From: Gammaproteobacteria bacterium
Lineage (GTDB): Bacteria; Pseudomonadota; Gammaproteobacteria; Arenicellales; Poriferihabitantaceae
Assembly: GCA_022822625.1 (NCBI GenBank)
Contig: JAJEAV010000090.1
Coordinates: 1-40,847 of the forward strand
Direction of reading: 5' to 3'
DNA: 40,847 bases
This document shows positions 17,528 through 25,789 of this stretch, one piece after another. Below the pieces are notes generated by a model that saw nothing but the letters and a program-made list of their open reading frames with translations, made no database searches and was not told the origin of the DNA. Numbering within the stretch: position 1 is the first letter of the stretch; the number at the start of each line of letters is the position of its first letter. The translations under genes and the position numbers were made by a program.

Positions 17528-18939
17528 TTGGTCAGCCTCTCCGGGAGCGGTTTGGGCAGCTCCGGTTTGACGAGAGGTTTGATGCCCAGCACGAACAGTA
17601 CCAGGATCGAGAGCACGGTATAACTGATCTTGTGCATGAAGTTGGGACCACCACTCCATAGAAACCACCAGTACACAATCGTTGCAACAACCGAGAAAAT
17701 CGATATCGCGAGCATCCCTTTTGCAAACAGGGGCAGTGGCTGGCCCGCCGAGCTGAAACACGGAAAGAGCAGAAAAAACAGCATGTACAGCAAGGTAAAG
17801 AACTGCGACATGATGGTAAGACTGGTGGTTGGCGCCTGAATCCCCAGCCAGCCGAGTACCAGAAAGGTAACCACGAACAGGCCGAGGGCCAGACGGGTTG
17901 TCGGCCCCTTGTAGCGAATCGAACGCACCGGACTACGATCCAGCCAGGGCAACACGAAGAACAGTGCAATCGAGACAAACATCGCCAGAACCCCCCATAC
18001 CTGTGTTCCGGCAAAACTCGGGATCGCCCGTAATATCGCGTAATACGGCGTGAAATACCAGACCGGGGCAATGTGTTCCGGAGTCTTCAGCGGATTGGCC
18101 GGTTCGAAGTTGGGCTGCTCGATGAAAAACCCGAACATTTCTGGGATGAAGAAGACAATTGCCAGAAAGACCGCCATGAATACGACGGTTATGAACAGGT
18201 CCTTGACCGTATAGTAAGGATGAAAGGGAACACTATCCCTGGGAGCTTTCCTGCTCCAGCGATTGCCTTTTGGACCTTTCTTGATTTCGATACCGTCAGG
18301 ATTGTTTGAGCCTTTCTCATGCAACGCCGCCAAGTGCAGAAATACCAGCCCGGCCAGAATAAACGGCACCAGGTAATGCAGGGCATAGAAGCGGTTCAGG
18401 GTGATATCCGAAATGACATAGTCACCACGTATCCATTCGGAAAGCGGGCCTCCAATGATCGGCAGGGTCTCAAACAGGTTTACGATAACCTGAGCACCCC
18501 AGTAGGACATCTGACCCCAGGGCAACAGATAGCCCAGAAAAGCAGTGACCATCATGGCCATATAGATGACCATGCCGATAATCCAGATCAATTCGCGTGG
18601 ATTGCGATATGATCCATATAACAAGGCTCGGAACATATGCAGGTAGATGACCACAAAAAACATTGATGCTCCGGTTGAATGCATGTAGCGCACGAACCAG
18701 CCACCCCATACGTCCCGCATGATGTATTCGACGGATGCGAACGCGAGTTCGGCATCCGGTTTGTAATTCATGGCCAGCAGAATACCGGTCACAATCTGCA
18801 GCACCAGGATCAGCAAGGCCAAACTGCCAAAGAAATACCAGAAATTGAAATTCTTTGGTGCGTAATATTCGGTAGCGTGTTCCCGAACGAAGTTGCCGAT
18901 CGGAAACCGGGCATCAACCCACTGTATCAGGGCTTTCAT
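17524..18939 (-). CDS. petB: Cytochrome b of the bc1 complex, with C-terminal extension
   Basis: Membrane subunit that oxidises ubiquinol and carries hemes bL and bH. Heme ligands are His87/His101 and His188/His202, in the usual paired spacing. The Qo motif is PVWYF (292-296), the common beta/gammaproteobacterial form of PEWY. The protein has 471 residues, about 50-60 more than I expect for proteobacterial cytochrome b. The extra part (about 397-460) holds two more predicted membrane segments, around 405-428 and 437-454, before the typical PKPLPERLTK tail. It overlaps petA and petC by four bases on each side. Confidence 0.95.
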   Translation of the reverse strand: MKALIQWVDARFPIGNFVREHATEYYAPKNFNFWYFFGSLALLILVLQIVTGILLAMNYKPDAELAFASVEYIMRDVWGGWFVRYMHSTGASMFFVVIYLHMFRALLYGSYRNPRELIWIIGMVIYMAMMVTAFLGYLLPWGQMSYWGAQVIVNLFETLPIIGGPLSEWIRGDYVISDITLNRFYALHYLVPFILAGLVFLHLAALHEKGSNNPDGIEIKKGPKGNRWSRKAPRDSVPFHPYYTVKDLFITVVFMAVFLAIVFFIPEMFGFFIEQPNFEPANPLKTPEHIAPVWYFTPYYAILRAIPSFAGTQVWGVLAMFVSIALFFVLPWLDRSPVRSIRYKGPTTRLALGLFVVTFLVLGWLGIQAPTTSLTIMSQFFTLLYMLFFLLFPCFSSAGQPLPLFAKGMLAISIFSVVATIVYWWFLWSGGPNFMHKISYTVLSILVLFVLGIKPLVKPELPKPLPERLTK

Positions 18940-19547
18940 GCGGCCTCCTGGTCTGACCCGATCAGAATACGGTTATCGTCAAGATAGCGGTGCGGCGGAA
19001 CTTCAAGGTTGGTTGGTGCCGGAACACCGGCATAAACCCGTCCTGCAAGGTCGAATTTGGAACCGTGACAGACACACAGGAAACCACCGCGCCAATCGTC
19101 GTCGAAGGTAACACTGCCAATCTCGGGGTGATATTGGGGCGAGCACCCGAGATGTGTACAGATGCCAACCAGCACCAGAATGTCTTCACGAATGGAACGG
19201 GTGGGGTTTTGGGCATATTCGGGCTGCTGATCGCTGTTGGAATCAGGGTCAATCAGTCGGTCTACCATGTCGGGCAGCAGTTCAAGTGCCTCCGGTGTAC
19301 GCTGGATAATCCAGACCGGCTTGCCGCGCCATTCAACGGTCACTTGCTGGCCTGGCTCAAGTTTGCTGATATCGACCTCAACCGGAGCCCCGGCCGCCTT
19401 TGCCCTTTCGCTCGGCAACAGGCTTCCTGCAAATGGAACAGCCAGTCCGGCAGCACCGGCCAGACCGAAGCCGGTCGTGGCAATGGTCAGCAGACGCCGC
19501 TTGGCATTGACATTTTCCTGTGTCATTTCGACATCTTCACCTGTCAT
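18936..19547 (-). CDS. petA: Rieske iron-sulfur subunit of the bc1 complex
   Basis: Carries the 2Fe-2S cluster that moves between cytochrome b and c1. The 203-residue protein has a twin-arginine signal-anchor (AKRRLLTIATTGFGLAGAAG). The cluster boxes are CTHLGC (130-135) and CVCHGS (158-163). In the second box Val replaces the more usual Pro, while the Cys and His ligands are kept. ATG at 19547 has AGAGG six bases before it. It is the first gene of petABC-sspAB, and its promoter is at 19571-19599. Confidence 0.95.
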   Translation of the reverse strand: MTGEDVEMTQENVNAKRRLLTIATTGFGLAGAAGLAVPFAGSLLPSERAKAAGAPVEVDISKLEPGQQVTVEWRGKPVWIIQRTPEALELLPDMVDRLIDPDSNSDQQPEYAQNPTRSIREDILVLVGICTHLGCSPQYHPEIGSVTFDDDWRGGFLCVCHGSKFDLAGRVYAGVPAPTNLEVPPHRYLDDNRILIGSDQEAA

Positions 19548-19570
19548 CACGAACCTCTGGATTCTGAAAT

Positions 19571-19599
19571 ATAATGTGGCACTGCAAAAATAATGTCAA
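19571..19599 (-). promoter_or_regulatory. Probable sigma-70 promoter of petABC-sspAB
   Basis: On the minus strand TTGACA (19599-19594) and CATTAT (19576-19571) are separated by 17 bases, 23 bases upstream of the petA ATG. The -35 box is perfect. Confidence 0.6.
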
Positions 19600-19633
19600 T
19601 TCATGCAGTATCAATACCGGACACGATAATTTT

Positions 19634-19688
19634 GGCAGGCGCGATTATAACAGATGCGATAACTGCATTGCCTGCCATCTCTGGCAGG
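19634..19688 (+). promoter_or_regulatory. Competing hairpins upstream of the SDR gene
   Basis: GGCAGGC (19634-19640), GCCTGCC (19670-19676) and GGCAGG (19683-19688) can form two mutually exclusive stems, the middle element pairing with either neighbour. The second stem has a six-base loop. It lies about 70 bases before the SDR start; a leader or attenuator role is only a possibility. Confidence 0.3.
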
Positions 19689-19759
19689 AATCCGGGCAAA
19701 TGAAACTTCTTGGCCTTTCAATCAACTTCTTTTCGATTGATCACGATACGGAGTATTTT

Positions 19760-20575
19760 ATGAATATCAGGAACAAGGTAGCAGTTGTCACTGGTGCAAC
19801 CGGTGGTATTGGGTTATCAGTCGCAAACTACCTGATTGACAAACAGGTCCTGGCCGTTGGTCTGGTCGACCTGTCTGACCAATGTCTGAATCTTCCAGAC
19901 TCTCTCAAGCATACCACAGGTCATCCGAACATCAAGTCTTTTTGCGGCAATGTCTGCGACAATGATTTCCGAAAAAGTGTTTTCAACACTCTTCAATCGG
20001 AGTTTGGTCCGGTCGGTATTTGCGTTACTGCAGCAGGTATATTGCGCGATGGACTGGCCGTACAGACTGCCAGGGAATCCGGTGACATTGAACTTTACAG
20101 TGATCGGCATTTTCGTCAGGTGATGGAGGTGAACCTGATACATCCGGTTTACTGGTCGATGGAGACGATCGCCGGAATTGCTGACAAGCAGCGGCAAGAC
20201 GGAATAGACAGGTGGAACCCTGAAATGGGCGTGCAAGCCGTCAACATCATGATCGGATCGGTATCATCCAGGGGGAATCGTGGACAAATCAGCTATGCGT
20301 CCGCGAAGTCAGGACTTCGGGGTGCCTGTACAACCCTCAACAAGGAAGGGCTGCGTTATGGAGTACTGACCAAGATCATCCATCCGGGATTCGTCGATAC
20401 GCAAATGGTGGATCAGGTTGATGCGGCGTATTATGACAGGTACCTGAAACCGGATATTGGACTTGGACGAAAAATCCGCCCACGGGAAATTGCCGAATGC
20501 ATTGGCGGTATGATAGAGAATGATCCGTTAACCGGCGAAGTCTGGGCTTCGGCCAGTTTTCGGCCATTTGCATAA
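19760..20575 (+). CDS. Short-chain dehydrogenase/reductase (SDR)
   Basis: NAD(P)-dependent oxidoreductase of the classical SDR family; the substrate is unknown. The 271-residue protein has the cofactor motif TGATGGIG (11-18), the AAG segment in VTAAGILRDG, Asn125 and the catalytic SVSS...YASAK with Tyr179 and Lys183. PGFVDTQM after the active site is typical. ATG at 19760 was chosen because CGGAG lies six bases upstream; the frame is open earlier but without SDR sequence. It heads a three-gene set with a pterin dehydratase (26 bases away) and an FAD oxidoreductase. Confidence 0.88.
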   Translation: MNIRNKVAVVTGATGGIGLSVANYLIDKQVLAVGLVDLSDQCLNLPDSLKHTTGHPNIKSFCGNVCDNDFRKSVFNTLQSEFGPVGICVTAAGILRDGLAVQTARESGDIELYSDRHFRQVMEVNLIHPVYWSMETIAGIADKQRQDGIDRWNPEMGVQAVNIMIGSVSSRGNRGQISYASAKSGLRGACTTLNKEGLRYGVLTKIIHPGFVDTQMVDQVDAAYYDRYLKPDIGLGRKIRPREIAECIGGMIENDPLTGEVWASASFRPFA

Positions 20576-20601
20576 TAACTCATGAAACTGGAGAAAAGAA
20601 C

Positions 20602-20916
20602 ATGTCCAGAGAACTTATTGATCAACAGGAAATCGAAACGGTCTTGGTCACTCTCAATCAACAGTCTGTCGGAGAATGGACATTCCGTGACAACAAGCTG
20701 CATCGCAAATTCGTGTTTGGCAATTTCATTCAGGCCATGGGATTCATGATGAGTGCGGCACTGGCCGCCGAGAAGATGGACCATCACCCCGAGTGGTCCA
20801 ATGTCTATAAAACCGTCGAGGTGGCCTTGACCACCCACAGTAGCGGCGGCGTTACACGGCTTGATGTCGATCTTGCTGAACAGATGGAAAGTCTGGCACA
20901 ACCCTATCGCTCATGA
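20602..20916 (+). CDS. phhB: Pterin-4a-carbinolamine dehydratase
   Basis: Dehydrates 4a-hydroxytetrahydropterin, usually to recycle the cofactor of phenylalanine hydroxylase. The 104-residue protein contains the active-site pattern DHHPEWSNVYKTVEVALTTH and GGVTRLD, diagnostic for the family. GGAG lies eight bases before the ATG. No phenylalanine hydroxylase gene is in the window, so the partner enzyme is elsewhere or the protein has another role. The stop overlaps the next gene start (ATGA). Confidence 0.92.
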   Translation: MSRELIDQQEIETVLVTLNQQSVGEWTFRDNKLHRKFVFGNFIQAMGFMMSAALAAEKMDHHPEWSNVYKTVEVALTTHSSGGVTRLDVDLAEQMESLAQPYRS

Positions 20917-22190
20917 GCATTCGTGCTCATTTGCCCAAAGTCGCTGATGCGGTGGTCGTCGGTGGCGGCATTATCGGCTGTTCCACGGCCTATTACCTGG
21001 CACTCGCCGGACTGGATGTGGTGGTTTGCGAAAAAGGATGGGTGGGTTGTGAGCAATCCAGTCGAAATTGGGGGCTGATTCGAAAGCAGGGACGTCATCC
21101 GGCTGAGATTCCCCTGACCATTCACTCCCTCGAACTCTGGCATGAGCTGGCTACAAAGGTCGACCGGGACATCGGGTTTCGGGTCAACGGTACCTTGTAC
21201 CTGTCCGATACTGAAAAACGCTATGATGCCAATCGAAAATGGCTGGAGCATGCACAGGCATTTGATCTCGACACGGCAATGCTGGGCATGGAAGAACTCC
21301 GTACCGTTGCTCCGGGCATCCGGAATCAAGCTCGAGATGCACTGTTTACACCCAGCGATGCCAGCGCCGATCCCCATCTTGCGATGCAGGCGCTTGCTGA
21401 ACTGGTCATGCAAGAGGGTGGGCAGATTCTGGAACAGTGTGCGGTGCGAGGAGTCGATATCGAAGCTGGGCGGGTGGCCGGCGTAATTACCGAACATGGC
21501 CGAATTCGAGCACCTGCAGTAGTCTGTGCCGGCGGGGCATGGAGCGGGTACTTCTGTAGGCCTCTGGGGATTCAACTGCCCCAGTTGAAGGTCATCTCTT
21601 CCGTCATGCTGTCCCAGCCCACTGATCATGTGCTGGGTCCGGCCCTGTGGAGTCAGGGCATGGGACTTCGAAGACGCCCCGATGGCAGTTACATTGTAGC
21701 CCCTGCCGGGAATGCAGATTGCCCGATCACCCCGGATTTTCTGCGTTTTGCGAGATCCTATTTGCCGACCTATCGTGACTCGAAGGAAACCGTCAAACTG
21801 CAATTCACCCGCCGATTCCTGACTGAACTGTCATGGCCCGTAGCACCATCGCATAGACATCGGAGCCCTTTCGAGTGCGAGCGGGTTCTGGACCCGAAGC
21901 CGAATCATTCCCTGATTGAGAGGGTTCGCAGACGATTGGGAGACACCTTTCCGGATTTGGCGGACATCCAGGTTTCAAGAATATGGGCTGGCATGATTGA
22001 CGTAATGCCCGATGAACTTCCGGTTATTGATGAGTGCCATTCACTGCCGGGACTTGTAATCTCGACCGGTTATTCGGGGCATGGCTTCGGTATTGGACCA
22101 GGAGCGGGTCAAGTAACCGCAGACCTGGTGCTTGGCCAAGGCAATTCGTCTTCCCTTATTTCCGGACTGAGGCTCGGCCGCCTAGGTTAA
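20913..22190 (+). CDS. FAD-dependent oxidoreductase of the D-amino acid oxidase family
   Basis: Probable flavoenzyme that oxidises an amino acid or other secondary amine; the exact substrate cannot be read. The 425-residue protein has the FAD-binding motif VVGGGIIGCSTAYYLA (15-30) with Glu40 at the end of strand 2. A second FAD segment is near VVCAGGAWSG, and the C-terminal GYSGHGFGIGPGAG is typical of the DAO/sarcosine oxidase beta-subunit group. It overlaps phhB by four bases, so the three genes from 19760 probably form one operon. It has no signal peptide. Confidence 0.85.
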   Translation: MSIRAHLPKVADAVVVGGGIIGCSTAYYLALAGLDVVVCEKGWVGCEQSSRNWGLIRKQGRHPAEIPLTIHSLELWHELATKVDRDIGFRVNGTLYLSDTEKRYDANRKWLEHAQAFDLDTAMLGMEELRTVAPGIRNQARDALFTPSDASADPHLAMQALAELVMQEGGQILEQCAVRGVDIEAGRVAGVITEHGRIRAPAVVCAGGAWSGYFCRPLGIQLPQLKVISSVMLSQPTDHVLGPALWSQGMGLRRRPDGSYIVAPAGNADCPITPDFLRFARSYLPTYRDSKETVKLQFTRRFLTELSWPVAPSHRHRSPFECERVLDPKPNHSLIERVRRRLGDTFPDLADIQVSRIWAGMIDVMPDELPVIDECHSLPGLVISTGYSGHGFGIGPGAGQVTADLVLGQGNSSSLISGLRLGRLG

Positions 22191-22260
22191 TCTGTTCAGC
22201 CATGATCATTTGGGGAATTATATCGAAAGGTAACATTTGAGATTGTGTTATAATCAGGTC

Positions 22261-23429
22261 ATGATTCGCACCATCACATAGACAGCAAAAGTTGGCAAAC
22301 CTGTTCATATCAGGCTTGACGCATTTCTACGTCAACAGACTGAATTGTGGAATGCAGCGTTGCAGGAAAGGCAAGACTGCTACAAGAAGACAGGTCGGTC
22401 AATATCCTGTTACGAACAGCAGAAGTCGCTTACCGAAATCCGCAAGGACCCGGAGTTTTCGCAGTATCATGCACAGACCCAGTATAGCGCACTGCGGCGA
22501 ATTGACAAGGCGTTCCAGGCGTTCTTCAGGCGGGTAAAGGCGGGAGAGAAGCCCGGTTATCCAAGGTTCAAGAGCCGATTCAGGGGGATTCATTCCTTCG
22601 AGGTTCCGGACCCGAGATTCAATGGTAACAGCATCAGGATAAAGGGTATCGGCACCATACGTTTCAGGGAGATGCCAGAGGGCAAAATCAGGATGGTCAG
22701 GATCGTGAAGTCTGCTCTCCGGGTTTCGGTACAGTTCGTAGTGGAGAAGGAGAACACCTGCACCAGAAAGCCCCTTGAGCCCATCGGGATTGACCTAAGA
22801 CTGAAGGACAGGGCTATCCTGTCAAGTGGCATGACGCTGGATGCCGGGCGCATTGACCGCAGGATGCTCAAGCGTCTGCAACAGAAGGTATCAAGAGCCG
22901 AAGGAAGAAAGTCATGGCCCTGCGGAGGGAGTGCGAAAGAGTGCGAATCATGGAACACGATGAACTCCACAGGGCCACCAGCAAAATCGCGAAGCAAGGC
23001 AACCGTATTGCGGTAGAGGACTTGCAGATTGGCAACATGGTCAGGAACCGCCATCTTGCAAGAGCAATTACGGAACAACAATGGAGCAAATTCGTAAATA
23101 TGCTTACCTACAAGGCTGAAAGTGCCGGTGGGGAAGTAGTACGGGTTGCCCCGCATCACACCAGTGCCGATTGTTCGGTATGTGGCCATCGTCAGAAGAT
23201 GCCTCTGCACAAGAGGCAGTTTGATTGCGGTGGTTGTGGTGTATCACTGGACAGGGATGTGAATGCATCCCGGAACATTCTCAAGCGGGGTTGCCTGCTT
23301 GCCGGGTGGGAAATGGGGCAGGAGTCTGCCCTTCCCGGTGCGTCCGAGAATGTCAGAAAAGATGCCATGGTCAATGCCGGAAGCAATTCCGGGAAAACCG
23401 GGCAGGGCGCAGAACAGTATGTCACTTAA
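22261..23429 (+). pseudogene. tnpB: tnpB (OrfB), RNA-guided nuclease of IS605 type, broken
   Basis: TnpB is a small RNA-guided DNA nuclease, ancestor of Cas12. The RuvC residues are all recognisable: GIDLRLKDRA (first Asp; Gly usually follows Leu where Arg stands here), IAVEDLQ (Glu) and DRDVNASRNI (last Asp). The zinc ribbon has CSVCG and CGGCG. Two lesions are visible. ATG 22261 is followed by a TAG at codon 7 (22279-22281), after which the frame is open and matches the family. A one-base deletion near 22891-22913 then moves the reading from the frame ending at 23016 to the one ending at 23429. Restoring one base after GCC (22897-22899) would give a continuous RRKKVMALRRECERV. Confidence 0.85.
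23328..23408 (+). ncRNA. Possible omega-RNA scaffold at the tnpB 3' end
   Basis: The arms GCCCTTCCCGG (23328-23338) and CCGGGCAGGGC (23398-23408) pair over 11 positions with one mismatch. They enclose CCGGAA-GCAA-TTCCGG (23377-23392), a six-pair hairpin with a GNRA tetraloop. A competing hairpin GGGCAG-GAGT-CTGCCC lies at 23316-23331. TnpB guide RNAs typically come from this position, overlapping the tnpB end. The folding was done by eye and no expression evidence exists. Confidence 0.35.
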
Positions 23430-23538
23430 AGATATAACTCCCATCATTTGATTCTATCTTGAGGCGCATGCTGGTTTTGGAAGACATTTTCTGGTTTATG
23501 TTCATATCATACTGTTTTACAATGACATTCTTTTCTTC

Positions 23539-23626
23539 ATTCGGGTATGAAGCGGGTCGGTGATGGCTGCAGACCCGCAGCCGGTTCGGCAGAAAGTAGA
23601 CAGCCCTGCCTTTTGCAAACCCGAAT
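23539..23626. other. Three-stem foldable element between tnpB and the nuclease-like gene
   Basis: The outer arms ATTCGGGT (23539-23546) and ACCCGAAT (23619-23626) are perfectly complementary. Inside are two hairpins: GCGGGTC/GACCCGC (23552-23558 with 23572-23578) and GGCAG/CTGCC (23588-23592 with 23606-23610). GGCTGC/GCAGCC (23565-23570 with 23577-23582) can compete with the first. The fold could be a structured RNA on either strand, a small repeat element or part of the insertion-element end. The rest of the 454-base gap (23430-23883) shows no gene I can support. Confidence 0.4.
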
Positions 23627-23883
23627 CAAAGCCAGAGCGTTGTCCAATCTTGAAATGGGTGTCCATGTGCAAGGGTCTTGACTCTGGTTCAGGGCCACTT
23701 CACGTTGAAAAACATTACCAGTATAAATAATCAAAAAATCAGTATTGCCATATGAGCACAGGAGACACTTGGAACCTCCCGTCTTGACATGCGTTGCCGA
23801 GGCCCACTGTAGCTCAGCAAAAGGCGACAGCCATGAGCTCTTGACAAAATGCTTGCGGCATAATCTGAAACTTAGGGTCTTGC

Positions 23884-24462
23884 ATGAGGATTAACAGCGG
23901 TGAAATTCATCAGCAGGTGGTCAACCTTTTTGCTGAAAGATACGCAAGACCGCATATAAGCAACTCGTGGCGCGGAGAGTATATTGAAGCAATCGTTGCT
24001 GAAATTTTGGGCCCCAACTGGAAATTGACCTGGCAGCTGACAAACAGTAACTGGTCAGCCTGGGACATAGAAAATGAAAGCACCGGGAAGAAAATCGAAG
24101 TCAAGCACTCCGCGGCCTGCCAGTCATGGCATTCGGGGCAGCCAAACCAGGCCGTCCTGCCAAGATTCGACATTAAGGAGGTTGACGGGTACTATGACAG
24201 TGGAGACAAATGGGTTGATTTGGTGGGGTATCAGCGACCGGCGGACATCTATGTCTTTGCCTGGAACGGAGTGAGTAATCCAGATGAAGCCGATCATCGC
24301 GACCTGACGCAATGGGAGTTTTACATTGTTTCATCTGGAAAACTGCCAAGGGGCCAAAAAACTATCGGCCTGAAATCCGTAAGGAAAATCGCTGTACTAG
24401 CTGATTGCAATACTTTGACTACGGTTGTCGATAGGGTTATTTCAAGCCCGGATACTGATTGA
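23884..24462 (+). CDS. Hypothetical protein with possible PD-(D/E)xK nuclease-type fold
   Basis: A 192-residue soluble protein, not assigned to a named family. The stretch AWDIENESTGKKIEVKHSA contains Asp61, Glu72 and Lys74 in the spacing of a PD-(D/E)xK core (D-x10-E-x-K). Acidic residues in the preceding helix (RGEYIEAIVAEIL, 30-42) fit the same fold. Other notable segments are CQSWHSGQPNQ, RPADIYVFAWNGV and DHRDLTQWEFYIV. It resembles uncharacterised proteobacterial proteins of similar pattern that I recall without a function. It lies alone between the tnpB remnant and the TonB operon, so recent arrival is possible. The gap after it (24463-24751) holds nothing I recognise. Confidence 0.6.
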   Translation: MRINSGEIHQQVVNLFAERYARPHISNSWRGEYIEAIVAEILGPNWKLTWQLTNSNWSAWDIENESTGKKIEVKHSAACQSWHSGQPNQAVLPRFDIKEVDGYYDSGDKWVDLVGYQRPADIYVFAWNGVSNPDEADHRDLTQWEFYIVSSGKLPRGQKTIGLKSVRKIAVLADCNTLTTVVDRVISSPDTD

Positions 24463-24751
24463 AAAATTCCTGGAAGCCAAAACTCATGACAATAGGGTTG
24501 CCGCCTTGTCAAGGACTGGCTTCATCTTTGCCACAGCAAATCTGCAAGTAGCCTGCTTGCCCGGGACTCGCCTGAATCAGGAATTCGTGAAATGCAGATG
24601 GAAGTTCCCATCCGGATTTCGTGATATGTGAATCGTGCAGATTACGTCCAGGATTTCCTGCTGTGCATCAGGACATTGACCTACGACCAGCAACGCACAG
24701 AAGAAGGAAAATTGATCATGAGTGCCGATGTACTCAACCCGCAAAATCCTG

Positions 24752-25789
24752 TCAATTCAATTCAAACACAATTGGAACTTGCAGATCAATCTGGTTCTTT
24801 TGAAGACTTTTCGGGATGGGTGGAAATGGTCTGGCCCTGGATAGCATTCCAAGCGCTTCCCTGTCAAGATGTCTGTTGCCCGAACTTTCGACAAGTTCTG
24901 AAGATTCCATGCTCCCGTCAGCAAGAATGACGAAGCGTACTTTTGCCGCACCTGTTACGCCCCGGAGTCTTGCTGCACTCGGATACCTTTTTTGTGCACT
25001 GATCTTCGACATCAATACTTGCAGGTATTCCTGATGCAATGCAGAATTTCCTTCTTCATTGATTGCCGGACTGACTTCGCCCTGAGGCAGTGCCGTCAGC
25101 TCTTGACCAATGGATTCCTGTTGCGACAATGTACTGTCGTTCTCACTTTCTTCCTGTTTTGCCGACTGGTCAAGGGATGGTCGATCTACAGCCCTTCCCA
25201 ATGCCTCTTCTTTCAGTAATGGGTCCTGCTCCTTGTTTATCGATGGAACAGATTTCTCCAGAGTACTGATTCGTGCCGATTCCGGTTGTTCCATATCAAG
25301 TTGCTCGGGATCTACGGGCTCCGCCCTGACCGGCAATTCTTCGGTTGAAGCTGACTTGACTGCTACTGCAACATCGAATACGGAATCCGTCAAGTTTGAT
25401 ACTTCGGTTGATTCCTCATATTCAACCTCTTCCGAGAGCATATCTTCGTTCAACAGAACGTTCACCGCCTCATCTACATCCGTATGCCTGGGTTGATGGA
25501 CATGGACACCTCCAACCACTTCGCTCAAGACCGAGGATTCGATTGAAACGGATGATGCAGCTGAAGGAATGACTTCTTGAACAACAGGCACTTCTGGAGC
25601 AGTAACCATTCCTCTGGAATCAACAGACAGAGTATGCTCCCATTGTCTCAATGACACACGAACAGTATTTTCTTCAGTAGCCTGGGTTTGAGGGTTGCTC
25701 GACAGAAACAGCCACCCAAAGGTAATGCCCGCATGAACCAAAACGGCAATGGCAAAAGCAGTGAACCAGTTTCGTCCCGAGATTCTCAT
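24752..25789 (-). CDS. tonB: TonB energy-transducing protein
   Basis: Links the ExbB/ExbD motor of the inner membrane to outer-membrane receptors. The 345-residue protein has an N-terminal membrane anchor (FTAFAIAVLVHAGITFGWLF, 10-29). The C-terminal TonB domain (about 255-345) contains QKRYPSAARLRGVTG, VRFVILADGSM, SSGNRHLDREAL and ARPFPPIP. The long middle part is rich in Glu, Ser and Val, not the Pro-rich rod usual in TonB. The start overlaps the upstream exbD stop (ATGA). It is the last gene of the exbB-exbD-exbD-tonB block. Confidence 0.88.
   Translation of the reverse strand: MRISGRNWFTAFAIAVLVHAGITFGWLFLSSNPQTQATEENTVRVSLRQWEHTLSVDSRGMVTAPEVPVVQEVIPSAASSVSIESSVLSEVVGGVHVHQPRHTDVDEAVNVLLNEDMLSEEVEYEESTEVSNLTDSVFDVAVAVKSASTEELPVRAEPVDPEQLDMEQPESARISTLEKSVPSINKEQDPLLKEEALGRAVDRPSLDQSAKQEESENDSTLSQQESIGQELTALPQGEVSPAINEEGNSALHQEYLQVLMSKISAQKRYPSAARLRGVTGAAKVRFVILADGSMESSELVESSGNRHLDREALGMLSRARPFPPIPKSLQKNQIDLQVPIVFELN

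Larger units (their letters stand above)
22200..23450 (+). mobile_element. Remnant of an IS200/IS605-group (tnpB-only) element
   Basis: The element carries only a tnpB-like gene; no tnpA transposase was found on either side. The exact ends were not determined. The left part (about 22215-22260) is A+T-rich, and the right part holds foldable sequence typical of this group. No target duplication is expected for these elements. The given limits are approximate. Confidence 0.5.

Noticed and set aside
23537-23734. 65-residue minus-strand frame over the three-stem element
   Set aside because: No ribosome binding site and no recognisable protein features; the palindromic structure explains the sequence better.
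23809-23817. GTAGCTCAG, resembling the D-arm of a tRNA
   Set aside because: No acceptor, anticodon or T-arm can be placed in the expected positions around it.
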